The notes beneath the pieces were generated by a model, which ran no database searches, was not told the origin of the DNA, and worked only from the letters and a program-made list of their open reading frames with translations. A DNA stretch of 64,000 bases from Microstegium vimineum (taxonomy: Eukaryota; Streptophyta; Magnoliopsida; Poales; Poaceae). The position numbers were made by a program, and so were the translations under genes. The stretch covers positions 19,060,570-19,124,569 of the forward strand of contig CM039130.1 in the NCBI GenBank assembly GCA_022036555.1, given 5' to 3'. Shown in pieces: positions 1 through 11,397 of this stretch; position 1 is the stretch's first letter, and every line of letters starts with the position of its first letter.

Positions 1-1498
1 CGTTATTGAAATATGCATTTGCTCTTCTAATAAATATATAAATATAAATGTGTATCTGCAAGCGCACAGATAATACTGATGTAGCATTTAAACCAGGAGT
101 ATTCCAGGTATCGTTATTTATATTTTTACCACTAGGATGTGATACTAAGGAATAAATGAGGAATGAGTAATGAGTAATGAGTATCACTGCATGTGTAATG
201 GAGAGTTTTCATCCATCTCTCTCAATACAGGATAAGTGTCACATAAGATATAGATAATGAATGAATAGTGACAAAAGATAAATACTGATCAGCATATATG
301 TAGCCACATAAGATAATGATAAACACCTCAACAGATACTCTAGCAAGTCATTAGCATGGAATTAGGACGAACTATAAGAATATTTCCTAAGTCATTCTTA
401 ACTATATAGTCTAGCATATTATGATTAGTGCAATTATACTTGGCAATCATGGCGAGATAAGAGATATTCATGTGTAGTGAGTATTACTAAGGAAGATGAG
501 AAACATAACAATCACTTCCACGTAATAGTACCGCTCTGCCTGCCCTACAAACGGGAGGAGGACTACAAAGGACTCAACAGGACTGTCACTCCCGCAAACT
601 ACCTCATGATCCGGAATGTAGGGTACAATCACAGATAAATACGGTCTAGGCACCACACCTACACAATATCTATCATTTACCCATAGCGCTGATGGATAAA
701 CGCTATACGATCCTAAACATGCATATGATTCAGATCTAACTATGCCAAGCATATAATCATAATAAACTAAGAACAATATAATTAAGAACATAATCATATA
801 GAGTAAAGTCATAAACAATATAATGAAGTAGAGCAAAGTCATATTCATAATATTGAAGAACAAATGATGAACAAGGAAGAACTAGAGAGAGAATTACCAA
901 TAATCACAGATCCGGAAACCAATCGAAGATTGACTCCTTCTAGTTCTAATCCTATATAGCTATGCTAAACTAGAGATCTAGTTGATGTGGTGGCTCTAGG
1001 GCTTGATCAGGGACTTCTCCTAATGAATAATGAGAATTAAGTCTTCTCCTTAGGGTCAAGGGGCCTTCCTTATATAGCCTCGTCAAATGAACGTCGGTCG
1101 TCGGATCAAACCGACCTTAATGGAGGGCTTAGATGCAACCTCAAAGGCGGTGGAGAGAGGGTCCACAAGGCAGACCCTGAATGGGCCTTGCCCTAGGGCG
1201 GCCGCCCCAGGGGGTAGGGCGGGCGCCCTGCCCCTGGGCCCGCTCGTCCTCTCGTTTCTTCCCGCGCCTTCTTGACCCTTCTAGATTGTTCTTTTATCTG
1301 TGGATGATAATTATCTTTATGTAAACCTTACATGTGGACCTTTCCTCCATATTTCCTGATATCCCCCTGCAGAAATAGACATTCACCAAAACTCGTGGAA
1401 TTCTGTTAGTATAAACCCTATTTCTAGGTGTTGGCTTCATATAGATCCTTTTCCTTGTTTAGTTGACGGTTGGATTTGGTATTTAAGGACCGTCAACA
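1..1498 (-). repeat. R1 3' LTR, truncated by window edge
   Basis: Matches 7034-8538 almost base for base, with scattered substitutions and a few small indels (the right copy carries about 12 extra bases near 8052). It ends at GTCAACA (1492-1498), followed by the polypurine tract. A TATATA box reads on the minus strand at 1071-1076. The GC palindrome at 1191-1212 has one mismatch relative to the other LTR. Confidence 0.9.
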
Positions 1499-1512
1499 AA
1501 CCCCCCAAGCTT
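1499..1512 (-). other. R1 polypurine tract
   Basis: On the minus strand this reads AAGCTTGGGGGGTT directly before the LTR start TGTTGACGG. The same AAGCTTGGGGG core precedes the LTRs of R2 (11383-11397) and R8 (39493-39507), which fixes the orientation of all three. Confidence 0.85.
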
Positions 1513-2338
1513 ACCTTTTGCTCGTCCCTGAGCAAAGATAAACTCAGTGATGGATTAGGAGTTGCTGCAATGCTTTCACACCTTAAAGGTACACATGCTT
1601 TCAAATAAGATCTCATCTCCGGATTAGATCAATTATTAAGATTTAAAACTTACTCATTTTACCTTCCACCATGGGGCTTGTAACCGTCACCTGTGTCTTG
1701 AGTAGTTGAAAGACGGAACGATCCAGTCAAGCACCATGTACCTTGCTCTTTGATCAACTATAGCTCCAGAGTTTTTTTGTAGATTTTCAAAATAATACTC
1801 AGAGACTCCTTGTATGACTCTCTCAAATATCTCCTTTGTGGTATTTTTGGATCCTTACTAAGGCATTGATGGTGTATGCCTTCTCTCAAATATGTGGTAT
1901 TTGTGGTATAAGGCATTGTGACATTGCCTTCTCTCTCTCACCCTACTTCTATGGCTTATATCTGGAGCTCATAGGTGGGAGATAGCGTATACATACTTAC
2001 AAGACATATATTGCATAGTCAAACCGCGGATCCAAAGGAATAGGTAAATAAGTCAAATCAAGATGTGCATGTGTGGCGAATGAAGGGTGTATGATGATGA
2101 TGGTGGTGGTGATGATGATGGCAGAGGTGAAAGTCTAATTCTACTTTTGCTCCCTTTTTGATGGATATACCTTTCTTGTATTTGAATCCTTTTGGAGGGA
2201 ATGAGATGCTTGATATAAATTTTTTTAGGTGTGTATCTTGTACCCCTAATTCTACTCTCGGACACTTGCCCATTTTTACCTCTCTTCTCACATTTTTTTA
2301 TTTTTCCGAGGTTGGCAGGCACTTGCCCCTTTTTATTT

Positions 2339-2344
<6 letters not shown>

Positions 2345-2378
<34 letters not shown>
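2345..2378. repeat. CT dinucleotide microsatellite
   Basis: Uninterrupted CT repeat of about 17 units in the R1 spacer. The short open frames around it on both strands are by-products of the repeat. Confidence 0.95.
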
Positions 2379-2383
<5 letters not shown>

Positions 2384-3260
2384 GAGCACTCATCCTTGTA
2401 AAGCAATAAAGCGACTGGAGCATTTATTTCACAGGGAAAAACAGGAATAGGAGAATATTTATGTGTTTCTATTCTCTCCCGAATTAGGAGTAGAATGTTT
2501 TTGGTGGGTGGATCTGGAGATGGAAATGAGTGGACATATGTGGATGCGTACTTCTAGGATAGAAGCAGCGTGTATGGGTGGAATGTATGTGGATGCGTAC
2601 TTCTAAGATAGAAGCAGTGTATGTGGGTGTAGTGTAAGTGAATCTTGATTCAGACCGCATGACTAGTTCCCGAGGGTCACACAGCTTGACCACATTCAAT
2701 GCTCATAAGCAGTATGTAAATATGTGTGGTTTCCTAATCTAGTAAGCATGTATATATGACTGTGGTAGGAATTTAAACTCTCATCATACAGGAACTCATC
2801 ATGCAGTATTTTTTTAAAGTTTTCAAAAGATAAAATTCTCTAGAATTCTAGCATCTCTAGGAGCAGATAAATAGCAACTCAAACCTTCTCATATCATATT
2901 CGTCAGAGACTTAGACTTAGATAGGTACTTCCCACAAGTTCAGGTTTAGAGCAAATTCAAATAATAACAATTATGCCTAAACTTGAGAGAGAGAGATCAA
3001 ATTTGAAAACTAGGTACTTGAAAGGAATTACGGCAGAGCAACTATTCATCATCTCCATATTAAAAGTTTATCATTGGGGTTCATTTTAGCATAGCTATTT
3101 TATTTTATTCTTTTATATTATTTATTAGCAAACTTATAAACATAGCAAAGACATACATATAAACGGGAAAATACTTATTGGGTTTCTATGATTATGCATC
3201 TTTTTATTTTTATCAAAGTATAGATATAAAAACTGATAGGTAGAAATACTTAGCTGAGTA

Positions 3261-3362
3261 GTGGGGGTGCTCTCCCCCAAGCTTGATTTTGACGTAATTT
3301 CTTTTGGTGTCACTGGAACGTGGGGGTGCTCTCCCCCAAGCTTGATTTTGACGTAATTTCTT
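3261..3362. repeat. Two tandem copies of a 59-bp unit with a polypurine-tract-like core
   Basis: The unit begins GTGGGGGTGCTCTCCCCC, then AAGCTTGATTTTGACG, at 3261 and again at 3320. On the minus strand each copy carries AAGCTTGGGGGAG, which resembles the polypurine tract at 1499. These are internal extra copies about 1.8 kb before the 3' LTR. Confidence 0.85.
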
Positions 3363-3824
3363 CTGATGTAGTTTGCAGGTAGCAGAGGTGTTCTTATCTT
3401 GTCAGAGCATTCTGACAGTGGGTAAGATGTCCTCTGGTTGCTGTTCTTCTTTGATCCTTGAATTCTGTGAAGCTCAAATAGACAACAAAGCTTGTGGAAC
3501 TGATTAAGTGTTAGTCATAAATCTCTAGCCTGAATCATGTTGAGCTTCCTCTAATGGATGTTATTATTTAGCAGGATCATAAACTTACTATTTTTATATT
3601 TTTATTTTATAAGACAAAAACATATTTATTTATTTTTATGCCACCATAGCGAGTACACTCATGGGTTTTATGCCACGAGTCTATTTACATGGGGCTTAAT
3701 AGTTTTAAATATTTTTATTTTCTTTTTAAAGATGGTGTAAACATGATTAACTAATTTGGGAAAGTAAATAATTAAGGGAAAAGATAACTACCAAGCTTTA
3801 CCTCTTGGCACAGCGTTCGGTGGT

Positions 3825-4285
3825 TTAAGTCCTCCGAACAGTACTCCTTACGTCCTTAGTCGTCCTGGGGCTCATTGGACGGCGTAGCTGGCGCCTCCGG
3901 CTGCGCTTCTTCTTCTGGTATGATTTCTTTTTCTCTCCACACTTGTGTTGGTGCGGTGGCCTCCCTAGGACAAACCTCTTTTCTGGATACTTATTAAAAT
4001 TGAAGGGACATACCTTTGCTTCTTCCCAAGATTCTCCGCTCTCGTGCCTGGGGTGGTCATAGAGTGATCTTTCATTTCCCAACCTTGGAGTTGGTGGTGT
4101 GTTTGGCCTAGAGAGTGGAGTTGCGTATATTGACTCTTCTTCTTCGGGGTATCTCTCTTCATATTTTGATACTTCTCCTTTATAGTCAGCCCACCCATCC
4201 TTAGCGTTCTGCTTCTTCTAGTTGCGGTAGCGACGTCTTCTTCTCGTTCTATTCTGCTTAGATTCTTCAACAATGTAGTTAGCAT
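3825..4285 (-). pseudogene. R1 C-terminal tail of gag-protease, frameshifted
   Basis: Downstream of the second protease domain the minus strand stays open in two other frames (4285-3965 and 4082-3825). Both are rich in Lys, Arg, Glu and Thr, like the tail after the single protease of R3 (15426-15692). I read this as the continuation of the polyprotein after one or two frameshifts. No domain is recognisable. Confidence 0.45.
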
Positions 4286-5576
4286 TAAAGTAACGACATA
4301 CCTTCTCAGAGGGGAAGTGTAGGTGCACTTCTCCTGTCCCGATATAGATGATAGCTTTGATGGTGCTTAGGAATGGTCTTCCAAGGATGATAGGTGGATC
4401 ATAATCATCTTCTCCCATATCAACGACTAGGAAGTCTGTAGGGATGAAGTGGTCATCAATCTGGATGGGGACATCTTTTGCTATGCCTTCGATGACGCGG
4501 CATGTCTGATCTACCATCTGGAGTTGGGTGTATGTTGTATGTAGAGGCATTGTACCATATAGAAACTCATAGGTCAACTTGGCCATAATGTTGATGCTCG
4601 ATCCGGTGTCGCAAATTGCTTTCTGGAACGAGCATCTGTTGATTGTGCATTCAATGGTTGGGACACCTGGGTCGTCCTTCTTGATCAAATAAGGGGATCT
4701 GATTTGGTGATCTTGATTATTGTGGAGTGATGTGACCATCTTTACTGGTTCTGTCCGTACTTGCTTCTTGTTCTTGTTCTTGTTCTTGTTCTACTTGTTC
4801 TACTTATTCCTTCTATTGGTCCTCTTCTTTGGTCATCTTGAGGTTGGTCAGGAGCTTGTATGATTTTGTTCTTGAAGGAGAATGTCTCCTTCTCCCCTTT
4901 GATGAAGAAACTGATCTTGGCAGCGCTAGCGTAGATGACGACTCCAACAGTGTTCAAGAGTGGCCTCCCTAGGATGATGGGTGACCTCTCATCAACGTCG
5001 GTCTCTATCACCATGAAGTCTGCTGGGACATATGAGGTACCAATCCGGACACTGATATCTTTTAATATTCCACCAGGGTAGCATAGTGTCCGATCTGCAA
5101 GCTGCAAACACAGGGTTGTATCTGACAAAAGGATAATTAAAGTATTTCTCATAGACTACTCTAGGCATGATATTGACGGTTGCGCTGAAGTCGCAAAGTG
5201 CTTCAGGAAAGTCTGTGACGCCAATGGAGATTGGGATGACGGGTCGTCCTGGATCTCCTTTCTTGGTTGGCATAGAGTCGCCACACCACCATTCGGTGGG
5301 GTTGTTCCAATAAGCACCTGCATCAAATATGTCTACAAGATTTGCAGATTCTAATCCTTCCGGTTGTGATGGAATACCAGGGTTAGTGGTAGGAACAATA
5401 GCAGCTATTTGGGTTAGCTGAGATTCAATCATTTTATTAAAGATAATTTGATTTTTGATGGCAATAGAAAAATTATCCATCCTATTATTTATAGTTTCTA
5501 ATATTTTATTATTGGATGCTAATTTCTTAGACATGTTATCCATTAACTTTCTTTGATTAGACACTAACTCTCTCAA
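4218..5576 (-). pseudogene. R1 tandem retropepsin-like protease domains
   Basis: Two copies of an aspartic protease fold lie in succession. The first (5576 to 4742) has the active-site region near 5163-5201, reading CDFSATVNIMP, then a frameshift near 5130 and the hallmark ILGRPLLNT. The second (4739 to 4218) has a clean CDTGSSINIM at about 4581-4618 and ILGRPFLST. Between them lies a Gln/Glu/Arg-rich linker over a CTTGTT repeat, where the frame changes back. Upstream, residues rich in Asn and Lys form the helical Gag-protease linker typical of Athila. The first copy has Ser where the catalytic triad normally has Gly; the second looks competent. R3 carries only one such domain. Confidence 0.75.
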
Positions 5577-6740
5577 AGGTGGAAAACTAGGATTATTATA
5601 AGAATTGTTACCTTGATAATTACCTTAGTAGTTACCTGAGTAGTTAGGCCTTTGTGGTTGTTGATTCCAACCTTGATTTTGCTGAGGACGGTTGTAATTG
5701 TTGTTATTGATGTAGTTCACATCCTCCTGCAATTTTGGACAATGGTTGCCTGAGTGTCCAGTGTTTTCACACTCCTCACAGGTCATGTGAGAGTCGTAGA
5801 TGTTCATAACTTCTTTCTTCTCTCCAGCTTTTTCATCGAGTCTCTTCATGAGCAGGTCTAGCATTGCTGACAGCATGTCTACCTCTTTGAGCTGGTGCGT
5901 ACCTCCACTTTTCTTGCGAGTTTGAGTTCTTTCTTCACTGCAACCTTGGTTGGATGCCATCTTCTCCACAAGAGTTGTGGCTTGTTGTATTGTAAGTGAT
6001 AGGAATGCTCCTCCAGCAACAGCATCCATGGTTTCATGAGTGCTGTTGCTGAGTCCATGATAGAAAGTCTGCATAAGTAACCAATTCTCCATTCCGTGAT
6101 TGGGACATTCTAGGATGTAGTCTTGGAAGCGCTCCCATGCTTCTGGAACGGACTCGTCATGTTGTTGCTGAAAACTTGAAATCTTCCCACGGAGAGCATT
6201 GGTCTTTGCCATGGGAAAGAACTTTACTAGGAAATTGGTGGAACATAGTGCCCACATGGTGTTCTTCTCCTTGGTTGCATAGAACCACTGCTTCTCTCTT
6301 CCCAAGAGTGAGAATGGGAAAAGGCGAAGTAGTATGGCGTCTCTGGGAATATCTTTGATAGTGAATGTGCTGCAAATCTCCAGGAAGTGTTGGAGATGAG
6401 CACTAGCATCTTCGTGTGCTTTCCCATAGAACTAGCTTGCTTGCACCATGTTGATGAGCGCAGGCTTGAGCTCAAATGAGCAATCAATGTTCGCAGCAGG
6501 TCCAGTGCAGATGTTGTCCGTGGTGGGGGCTGAGAACTCACGGATTGACTTGTCTTCCATGGCTTCAAACTCTGATGTCAAGTCTCGAACGATGTTTTGA
6601 TGATCTTCTTGATTGGGTGAAGCTTCAAGCTTAGATGTTAATGATGATGATTCTGTTACTTTCCCGAGCTTGGCTTTGGTCCTTCTGATTAATGGTTCAG
6701 GATTTTCAACAAAATTGTCTGGAAGATCAAACCTATTCAT
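5577..6740 (-). pseudogene. R1 Gag (retrotransposon gag domain plus CCHC knuckle)
   Basis: Starts at ATG 6740 (MNRFDLPDNF), the same relative position and style as R3 Gag. The central retrotransposon gag domain lies at about 6430-5950 and includes FPFSLLGREKQWF and PEAWERFQDYI. A zinc knuckle CEECENTGHSGNHC (C-X2-C-X4-H-X4-C) lies at about 5740-5781. The frame is open from 6740 to past 5576 except for TAG at 6432-6434 and one TAA near 5625. Gag would form the cytoplasmic particle and bind element RNA. With two stops the copy is probably dead unless read through. Confidence 0.85.
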
Positions 6741-6878
6741 ACATTACCCTACATAAAATGATAGGAAAAATAGGCAAAGATCAAGGGTAAGGCTGTATGA
6801 GCAGAGAATTGATGATTCCTCAATCTCATCAGTGATGCAAGTGATAACTCATTTATTCCTTTTGATAGCTAATCAGCC

Positions 6879-6897
6879 TTCCCCGACAACGGCGCCA
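6879..6897 (-). other. R1 primer-binding site, tRNA-Asp-like
   Basis: Minus strand reads TGGCGCCGTTGTCGGGGAA, 8 bases inside the LTR end. It matches the 3' end of plant tRNA-Asp with one or two mismatches (from memory of that tRNA). This site is typical of Athila-type elements. Confidence 0.8.
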
Positions 6898-8112
6898 AAA
6901 ATACTTGTTGACATAACTTAACGTCGTTACCAAAAGTAGATTAAAATCTATTCCTGATAACGGCGCCAAAAATAGTTAACCACCTCTCATGCCACTTAAG
7001 CCAAGTTGTCATCCCCAGCATGGCAGAGTGATGCGGTATTGAAATATGCATTTGCTCTTCTAATAAATATATAAATATAAATGTGTCTCTGCAAGCGCAC
7101 AGATAATACCGATGTAGCATTTTAACCAAGAGTATTCCAGATATTGTTATTTATATTTTTACCACTAGGAAGGGATACTAAGGAATAAATGGGGAATGAG
7201 TAATGAGTATTACTGTATGTGTAATGGAGAGTTTTCATCTATCTCTCTCAATACAGGATAAGTGTCACATAAGATATAGATAATGAATGAATAGTGACAA
7301 AAGATAAATATTGATCAACATATATGTAGCCACATAAGATAATGATAAGCACCTCAATAGATACTCTAGCAAGTCATTAGCATGGAATTAGGATGAACTA
7401 TAAGAATATTTCCTAAGTCATTCTTAACTATATAGTCTAGCATATTATGATTAGTGCAATTATACTTGGCAATCATGGCGAGATAAGAGATATTCATGTG
7501 TAGTGAGTATTACTAAGGAAGATGAGAAACATAGAAATCACTTCCCCGTAATAGTACTGCTCTGCCTGCCCTACAAACGGGAGGAGGACTACAAAGGACT
7601 CAACAGGACTGTCACTCCCGCGAACTACCTCACGATCTGGAATGTAGGGTACAATCGCAGATAAATACGGTCTAGGCACCACGCCTACACAATATCTATC
7701 ATTTACCCATAGCGCTGATGGATAAATGCTATATGATCCTAAACATGCATATGATTCAGATCTAACTATGCCAAGGATATAATCATAATAAACTAAGAAC
7801 AATATAATTAAGAACATAATCAAATAGAGTAAAGTCATAAACAATATAATGAAGTGTAGCAAAGTCATATTCATAATATTGAAGAACAAATGATGAACAA
7901 GGAAGAACTAGAGAGAATTACCAATAATCCTCTTGACAGATCCGGAAACCAATCGAAGATTGACTCCATCTAGTTCTAATCCTATATAGCTATGCTAAAC
8001 TAGAGGTCTAGTTGATGTGGTGGCTCTAGGACTTGATCAGGGACTTCTCCTCTTGAGATGGATAATGAATAATGAGAATTAGGTCTTCTCCTCAGGGTCA
8101 GGGGGCCTTCCT

Positions 8113-8118
8113 TATATA
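8113..8118 (-). promoter_or_regulatory. TATA box of R1 5' LTR
   Basis: GGCTATATAAGG context on the minus strand, conserved at 1071-1076 in the 3' LTR. This is the likely core promoter for the R1 genomic RNA. Confidence 0.6.
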
Positions 8119-8232
8119 GCCTCCTCAAATGAACATCGGCCGTCGGATCAAACTGACCTTAATGGAGGGCTTAGATGCAACCTCAAAGGCGGTGGAGAGA
8201 GGGTCCACAAGGTAGACCTTGAATGGGCCTTG

Positions 8233-8254
8233 CCCTAGGGCGGCCGCCCTAGGG
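8233..8254. repeat. 22-bp perfect GC palindrome in R1 LTR
   Basis: A perfect palindrome centred on GGGCGGCCGCCC. It is followed at once by a related GGGCGGGCGCCC. The 3' LTR copy (1191-1212) has one substitution. It lies between the TATA box and the LTR start, so within the likely promoter region. Confidence 0.85.
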
Positions 8255-9311
8255 GTAGGGCGGGCGCCCTGCCCCAAGGCCCAGTCGGCCTCTTGTTTCT
8301 TCCCGCGCCTTATTGACCCTTCTAGATTGTTCTTTTTCCCGTGGATGATAATTATCTTTATGTAAACCATACATGTGGGCCTTTCCTCCATATTTCCTGA
8401 TATCCTGTGCAGAAATAGACATTCACCAAAACTCATGGAATTCTGTTAGTATAAACCCTATTTCTAGGTGTTGGTTTCATATAGATCCTTTTCCTTGTTT
8501 AGTTGACAGTTGGATTTGGTATTTAAGGACCATCAACACATACAACTAGCCAAAGTATGAATGGGTGATCTTCTATTGCTCCTTTTGTCTTTTCATGCAC
8601 TCGAACTTGCATTCTTTGTCTTCACTAAACACTAGGACCAAGAACCTTAGCTTTGGGCAAGAGATAGGGGACATGTAGGGGTCGGCCAACCCCAATATGT
8701 GGCCTATCACCTCCCTTCTTTTCCTATTCTGCTTTACTTAGGAATCAAATGCAAATGCCATTGAGTGTTCCTAGTGGAGGGTGCAACAGCATGTCACCCG
8801 ACTTGGTTTTATCACCTTCGGTCACTTCTTTCTTCACCCTTCGCTCATGTTGGAAATTTAGAGCAATCTTTGGAATTTCCTCTTGTTCTTGAGCCATTCT
8901 CTCTCGAGTTCCAAGTGCTTGTTTCTCTCAGCATGATAACTCAATGACAAGATGTCTTCCATGACATAAGCTCATTTTGAATAATCTTTTCTTGTCACTA
9001 GAATTTCATAATCCTTGTGTTTGCATATGATGCCTTGGTACTCTTCATACCTATACCTAGAATATTCAAACACCTTATCGACACATGCTTAAAAAATGAA
9101 TCAAACTAGTCTTTTATGCTTCACCATGGTTATACAATCAAAATCCCTCTCCAAGACGAGAGGTATTGGTTGTATTAATCATGGAGACTAACAATTGACT
9201 TAGAGAATGTGGAAAGCTGTAGAGGTATCTCAGGTGCAGGTAGGGTGACAAGATGTAAGACCCTTGCTCAACACCAACACCATGGTGATACAAGGGCATT
9301 CAGAAGAACCA

Positions 9312-9435
9312 GCTTGGGGAAGGTCCTCTCCCCCACCAAGGAGACAAGCTTGGGGGAGGAGCCCCTCCCCCTACTAATCCTTGCAGCACAAGTGTGATGA
9401 AAAGAGCAAGCTTGGGGAAGGTCCTCTTCCCCACT
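9312..9435 (+). repeat. Three internal polypurine-tract-like repeats in R2
   Basis: AGCTTGGGGAAGGTCCTC occurs near 9313 and 9411, with a variant AAGCTTGGGGGAGGAGCC between at about 9349. Each is followed by a C-rich block, so each could fold back. They lie 2 kb before the functional-looking tract at 11383. Confidence 0.7.
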
Positions 9436-11382
9436 AAGGTAAGTATTATTATCCCACTAAGGTATATATTCTTATCCCTCGCTTTTATTTCATTGCATCA
9501 ATAATAAAATTGAATAAAAGAATACAAAGACCTCCTGCTCATATGCTTCATAAATATCTTATTCTTTCTATCTTGAAAAAAATGGTCATTGATGCATGAG
9601 TTGTAAGTTGGGCAGCGCCTCAATAGGTTGAAGAACTAAACCCCCTTTTGTCAAATGTTTTCAAATCTCACATGAATGCTCATCTCTTCCATCTCAGTTT
9701 ATCAACCATGTCATGAGAATGAACAAAGCATATACCATAAGCTTAATCATCTTCAATGTGCTTGAGGCTAAAAAAATGATGAGTGAAGTTTTGGTTCCGC
9801 TGGTGTTTTTCCACCAGCAGGACCCATGCACTTAATCTCTGGCTTGTCTTTGTGTCCACAAGCGAAGAATCTGAAAATGCAGTAGTGATGCACACTTGAC
9901 AAGATGCTATCACACACAACTTGAGCCAATTAGGCCACCATATGGGTGTCGGCCGACGACCCAAGAGTAGCCAATTGAGCTGAAGTTTGGTGTATGCATA
10001 GAGGACAAAGAGGAGACACACCTTCGAGGGCCAGATGCCTCCTGATGGGGTCGGCCGACCCCATCATGGAGCTATGGGCCCACCTGCCATCCTCCACTAT
10101 TGATACTTCACTTCAAAACGCTGGTTTTACACATCCTCCTCTCTTCTTGGTACATGTGCGATATTTTGACATCATCTCATGCAACCCAAAATGAACTAAA
10201 GCCAAACCTGGATTGAAAATTTGAAAAGTGACATGCTTATGACATTCTTGAGATAGAAGCTTGCATAAGTTTTATTCCATATACATATGCTTATGCTTGT
10301 GGGAAATATCTTAATAGGAAACTCATATTGACTAAGTTGTTGTGATGTGTGATACAGTTCTAGCTTAGAAATCGTACCTTTACTATTCAAAGTGCTTGGA
10401 GTCTTGCTTTTGATAAAATTTTATAAAACCATAGTGTTACATACTCCTCAATGATGAGAAATTCCTACCAAAGCCATATGATGTTCTTGCATGTTTAAAG
10501 CCTTCTACATTTGCTACTTGTACTTGTGTTGAGTTTGGTCAAACCTTGTTGACCCTTATTGAGGATATTGTCATACTCCCAAGGTCAAGATCACGTACAC
10601 GCCACATATATATGCTGCTTCTACACTGGAAGTACGCAAAAACATACCTTTCATTTTCCACATAGTTCATGCTCCATGTTCTAATGGAAATTCTCTCTCT
10701 AGTATGTGGTTAGTCAATGAGACATAGACTATGCAAAATTATGAAAAATATGAAAAAAAATATAGGGCACATGAAGTTCCTAAGTTTTAGAAAAAAAATG
10801 ATGAACAAATCAAAGCTCATAGAAAAAGAAAATAAATAAATAAAGATAGCTATGTCTCAAAATAATAAGTTAGAAAGAGATCATATCAAATGAAGGAGTA
10901 TTTTTACATATGCCATTTTCCACACACATGCACATCTTGATCTAGGATTATGACATTTTTCTCCTTGGATCATTGTTTTGACTTTACAATATATGCAATG
11001 CAAGTATGCTTTCATGTCTATCCCTACCTGAACTCCACATAAACCTTTTAGAAGTAAGAAGAAACAAAATAAGGCAAGCTGTGCCTTGGTAAGGAATCAT
11101 ACACCATTGAATGATCTGAGAGTACCATTTGAGGAGTCTAAGTGAACTATGCTTTTCTTGTGAAAACTTTGAAAAACTCCAAGTTACTAAGAAATGGATT
11201 GGGAAGATGACTTTGCTTTAAGAATTTTTCCACTTTTCAACTGCTCAAGGATATATAATAGCTAATTCCACATATCCCACTTGTTTAAGAAATGTTTTGG
11301 AATGAATTTTATGCTATCTATATATCTTAAGGTGTTATGATCATGTTTACTTTACCCTTTACTCGAGGATGAGCAAATACTT

Positions 11383-11397
11383 AAGCTTGGGGGATCT
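11383..11397 (+). other. R2 polypurine tract
   Basis: AAGCTTGGGGGATCT directly before the LTR start TGTTGACGG. It gives R2 its plus orientation. Confidence 0.85.

Larger units (their letters stand above)
1513..3824. other. R1 non-coding spacer between protease and 3' LTR
   Basis: About 2.3 kb with no credible coding sequence. The part next to the LTR (about 1499-1800) is recognisably similar to 39493-39770 in R8, so it is a family-conserved 3' internal region. It holds a trinucleotide-rich stretch (2092-2125), a CT microsatellite and a tandem repeat listed separately. An autonomous relative would carry polymerase genes before this region. Confidence 0.7.
1..8538 (-). mobile_element. R1: Athila-type LTR retrotransposon, gag-protease only, non-autonomous
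   Basis: The element runs right to left: 5' LTR at 6906-8538, primer site, gag, two protease-like domains, a long non-coding stretch, polypurine tract and 3' LTR at 1-1498. The 3' LTR is cut by the window edge, lacking about 126 bases present in the other copy. LTR ends are TGTTGAT and GTCAACA. No reverse transcriptase, RNase H or integrase can be read in any frame between the LTRs, so the element could only move with enzymes from another element. The Athila assignment rests on the tRNA-Asp-like primer site and the style of the gag-protease. Left target duplication lies outside the window. Confidence 0.85.
6906..8538 (-). repeat. R1 5' LTR, 1633 bp
   Basis: Begins on the minus strand at 8538 with TGTTGATGG and ends at 6906 with GTCAACA. 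A TATA box (TATATA, 8113-8118) lies about 420 bases from the LTR start, followed by the transcribed part. A perfect GC palindrome is at 8233-8254. Near its 3' end (6951-6975) it contains a second copy of primer-site-like sequence. Confidence 0.9.
8539..11397 (+). other. R2 3' internal non-coding region
   Basis: No gene is visible. It contains three copies of a TCGGCCGAC-type palindromic motif (8678-8693, 9944-9962, 10047-10062). It also has three polypurine-like units built on AAGCTTGGGG between 9312 and 9430, two with arms that pair as AGGTCCTCTCCCC. The region near the LTR resembles the equivalent part of R1 only in the last few dozen bases. Confidence 0.6.

Noticed and set aside
468..863. 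A 131-codon minus-strand frame that also occurs, nearly identical, at 7494-7889
   Set aside because: The two frames sit at the same place in the two LTRs of R1, so their likeness only reflects LTR identity. The translation is hydrophobic and A/T-driven, with no family resemblance.
2053..2409. Short frames around the CT and GAT repeats
   Set aside because: They are repeat-derived peptides (Leu/Ser and His runs), present on both strands.
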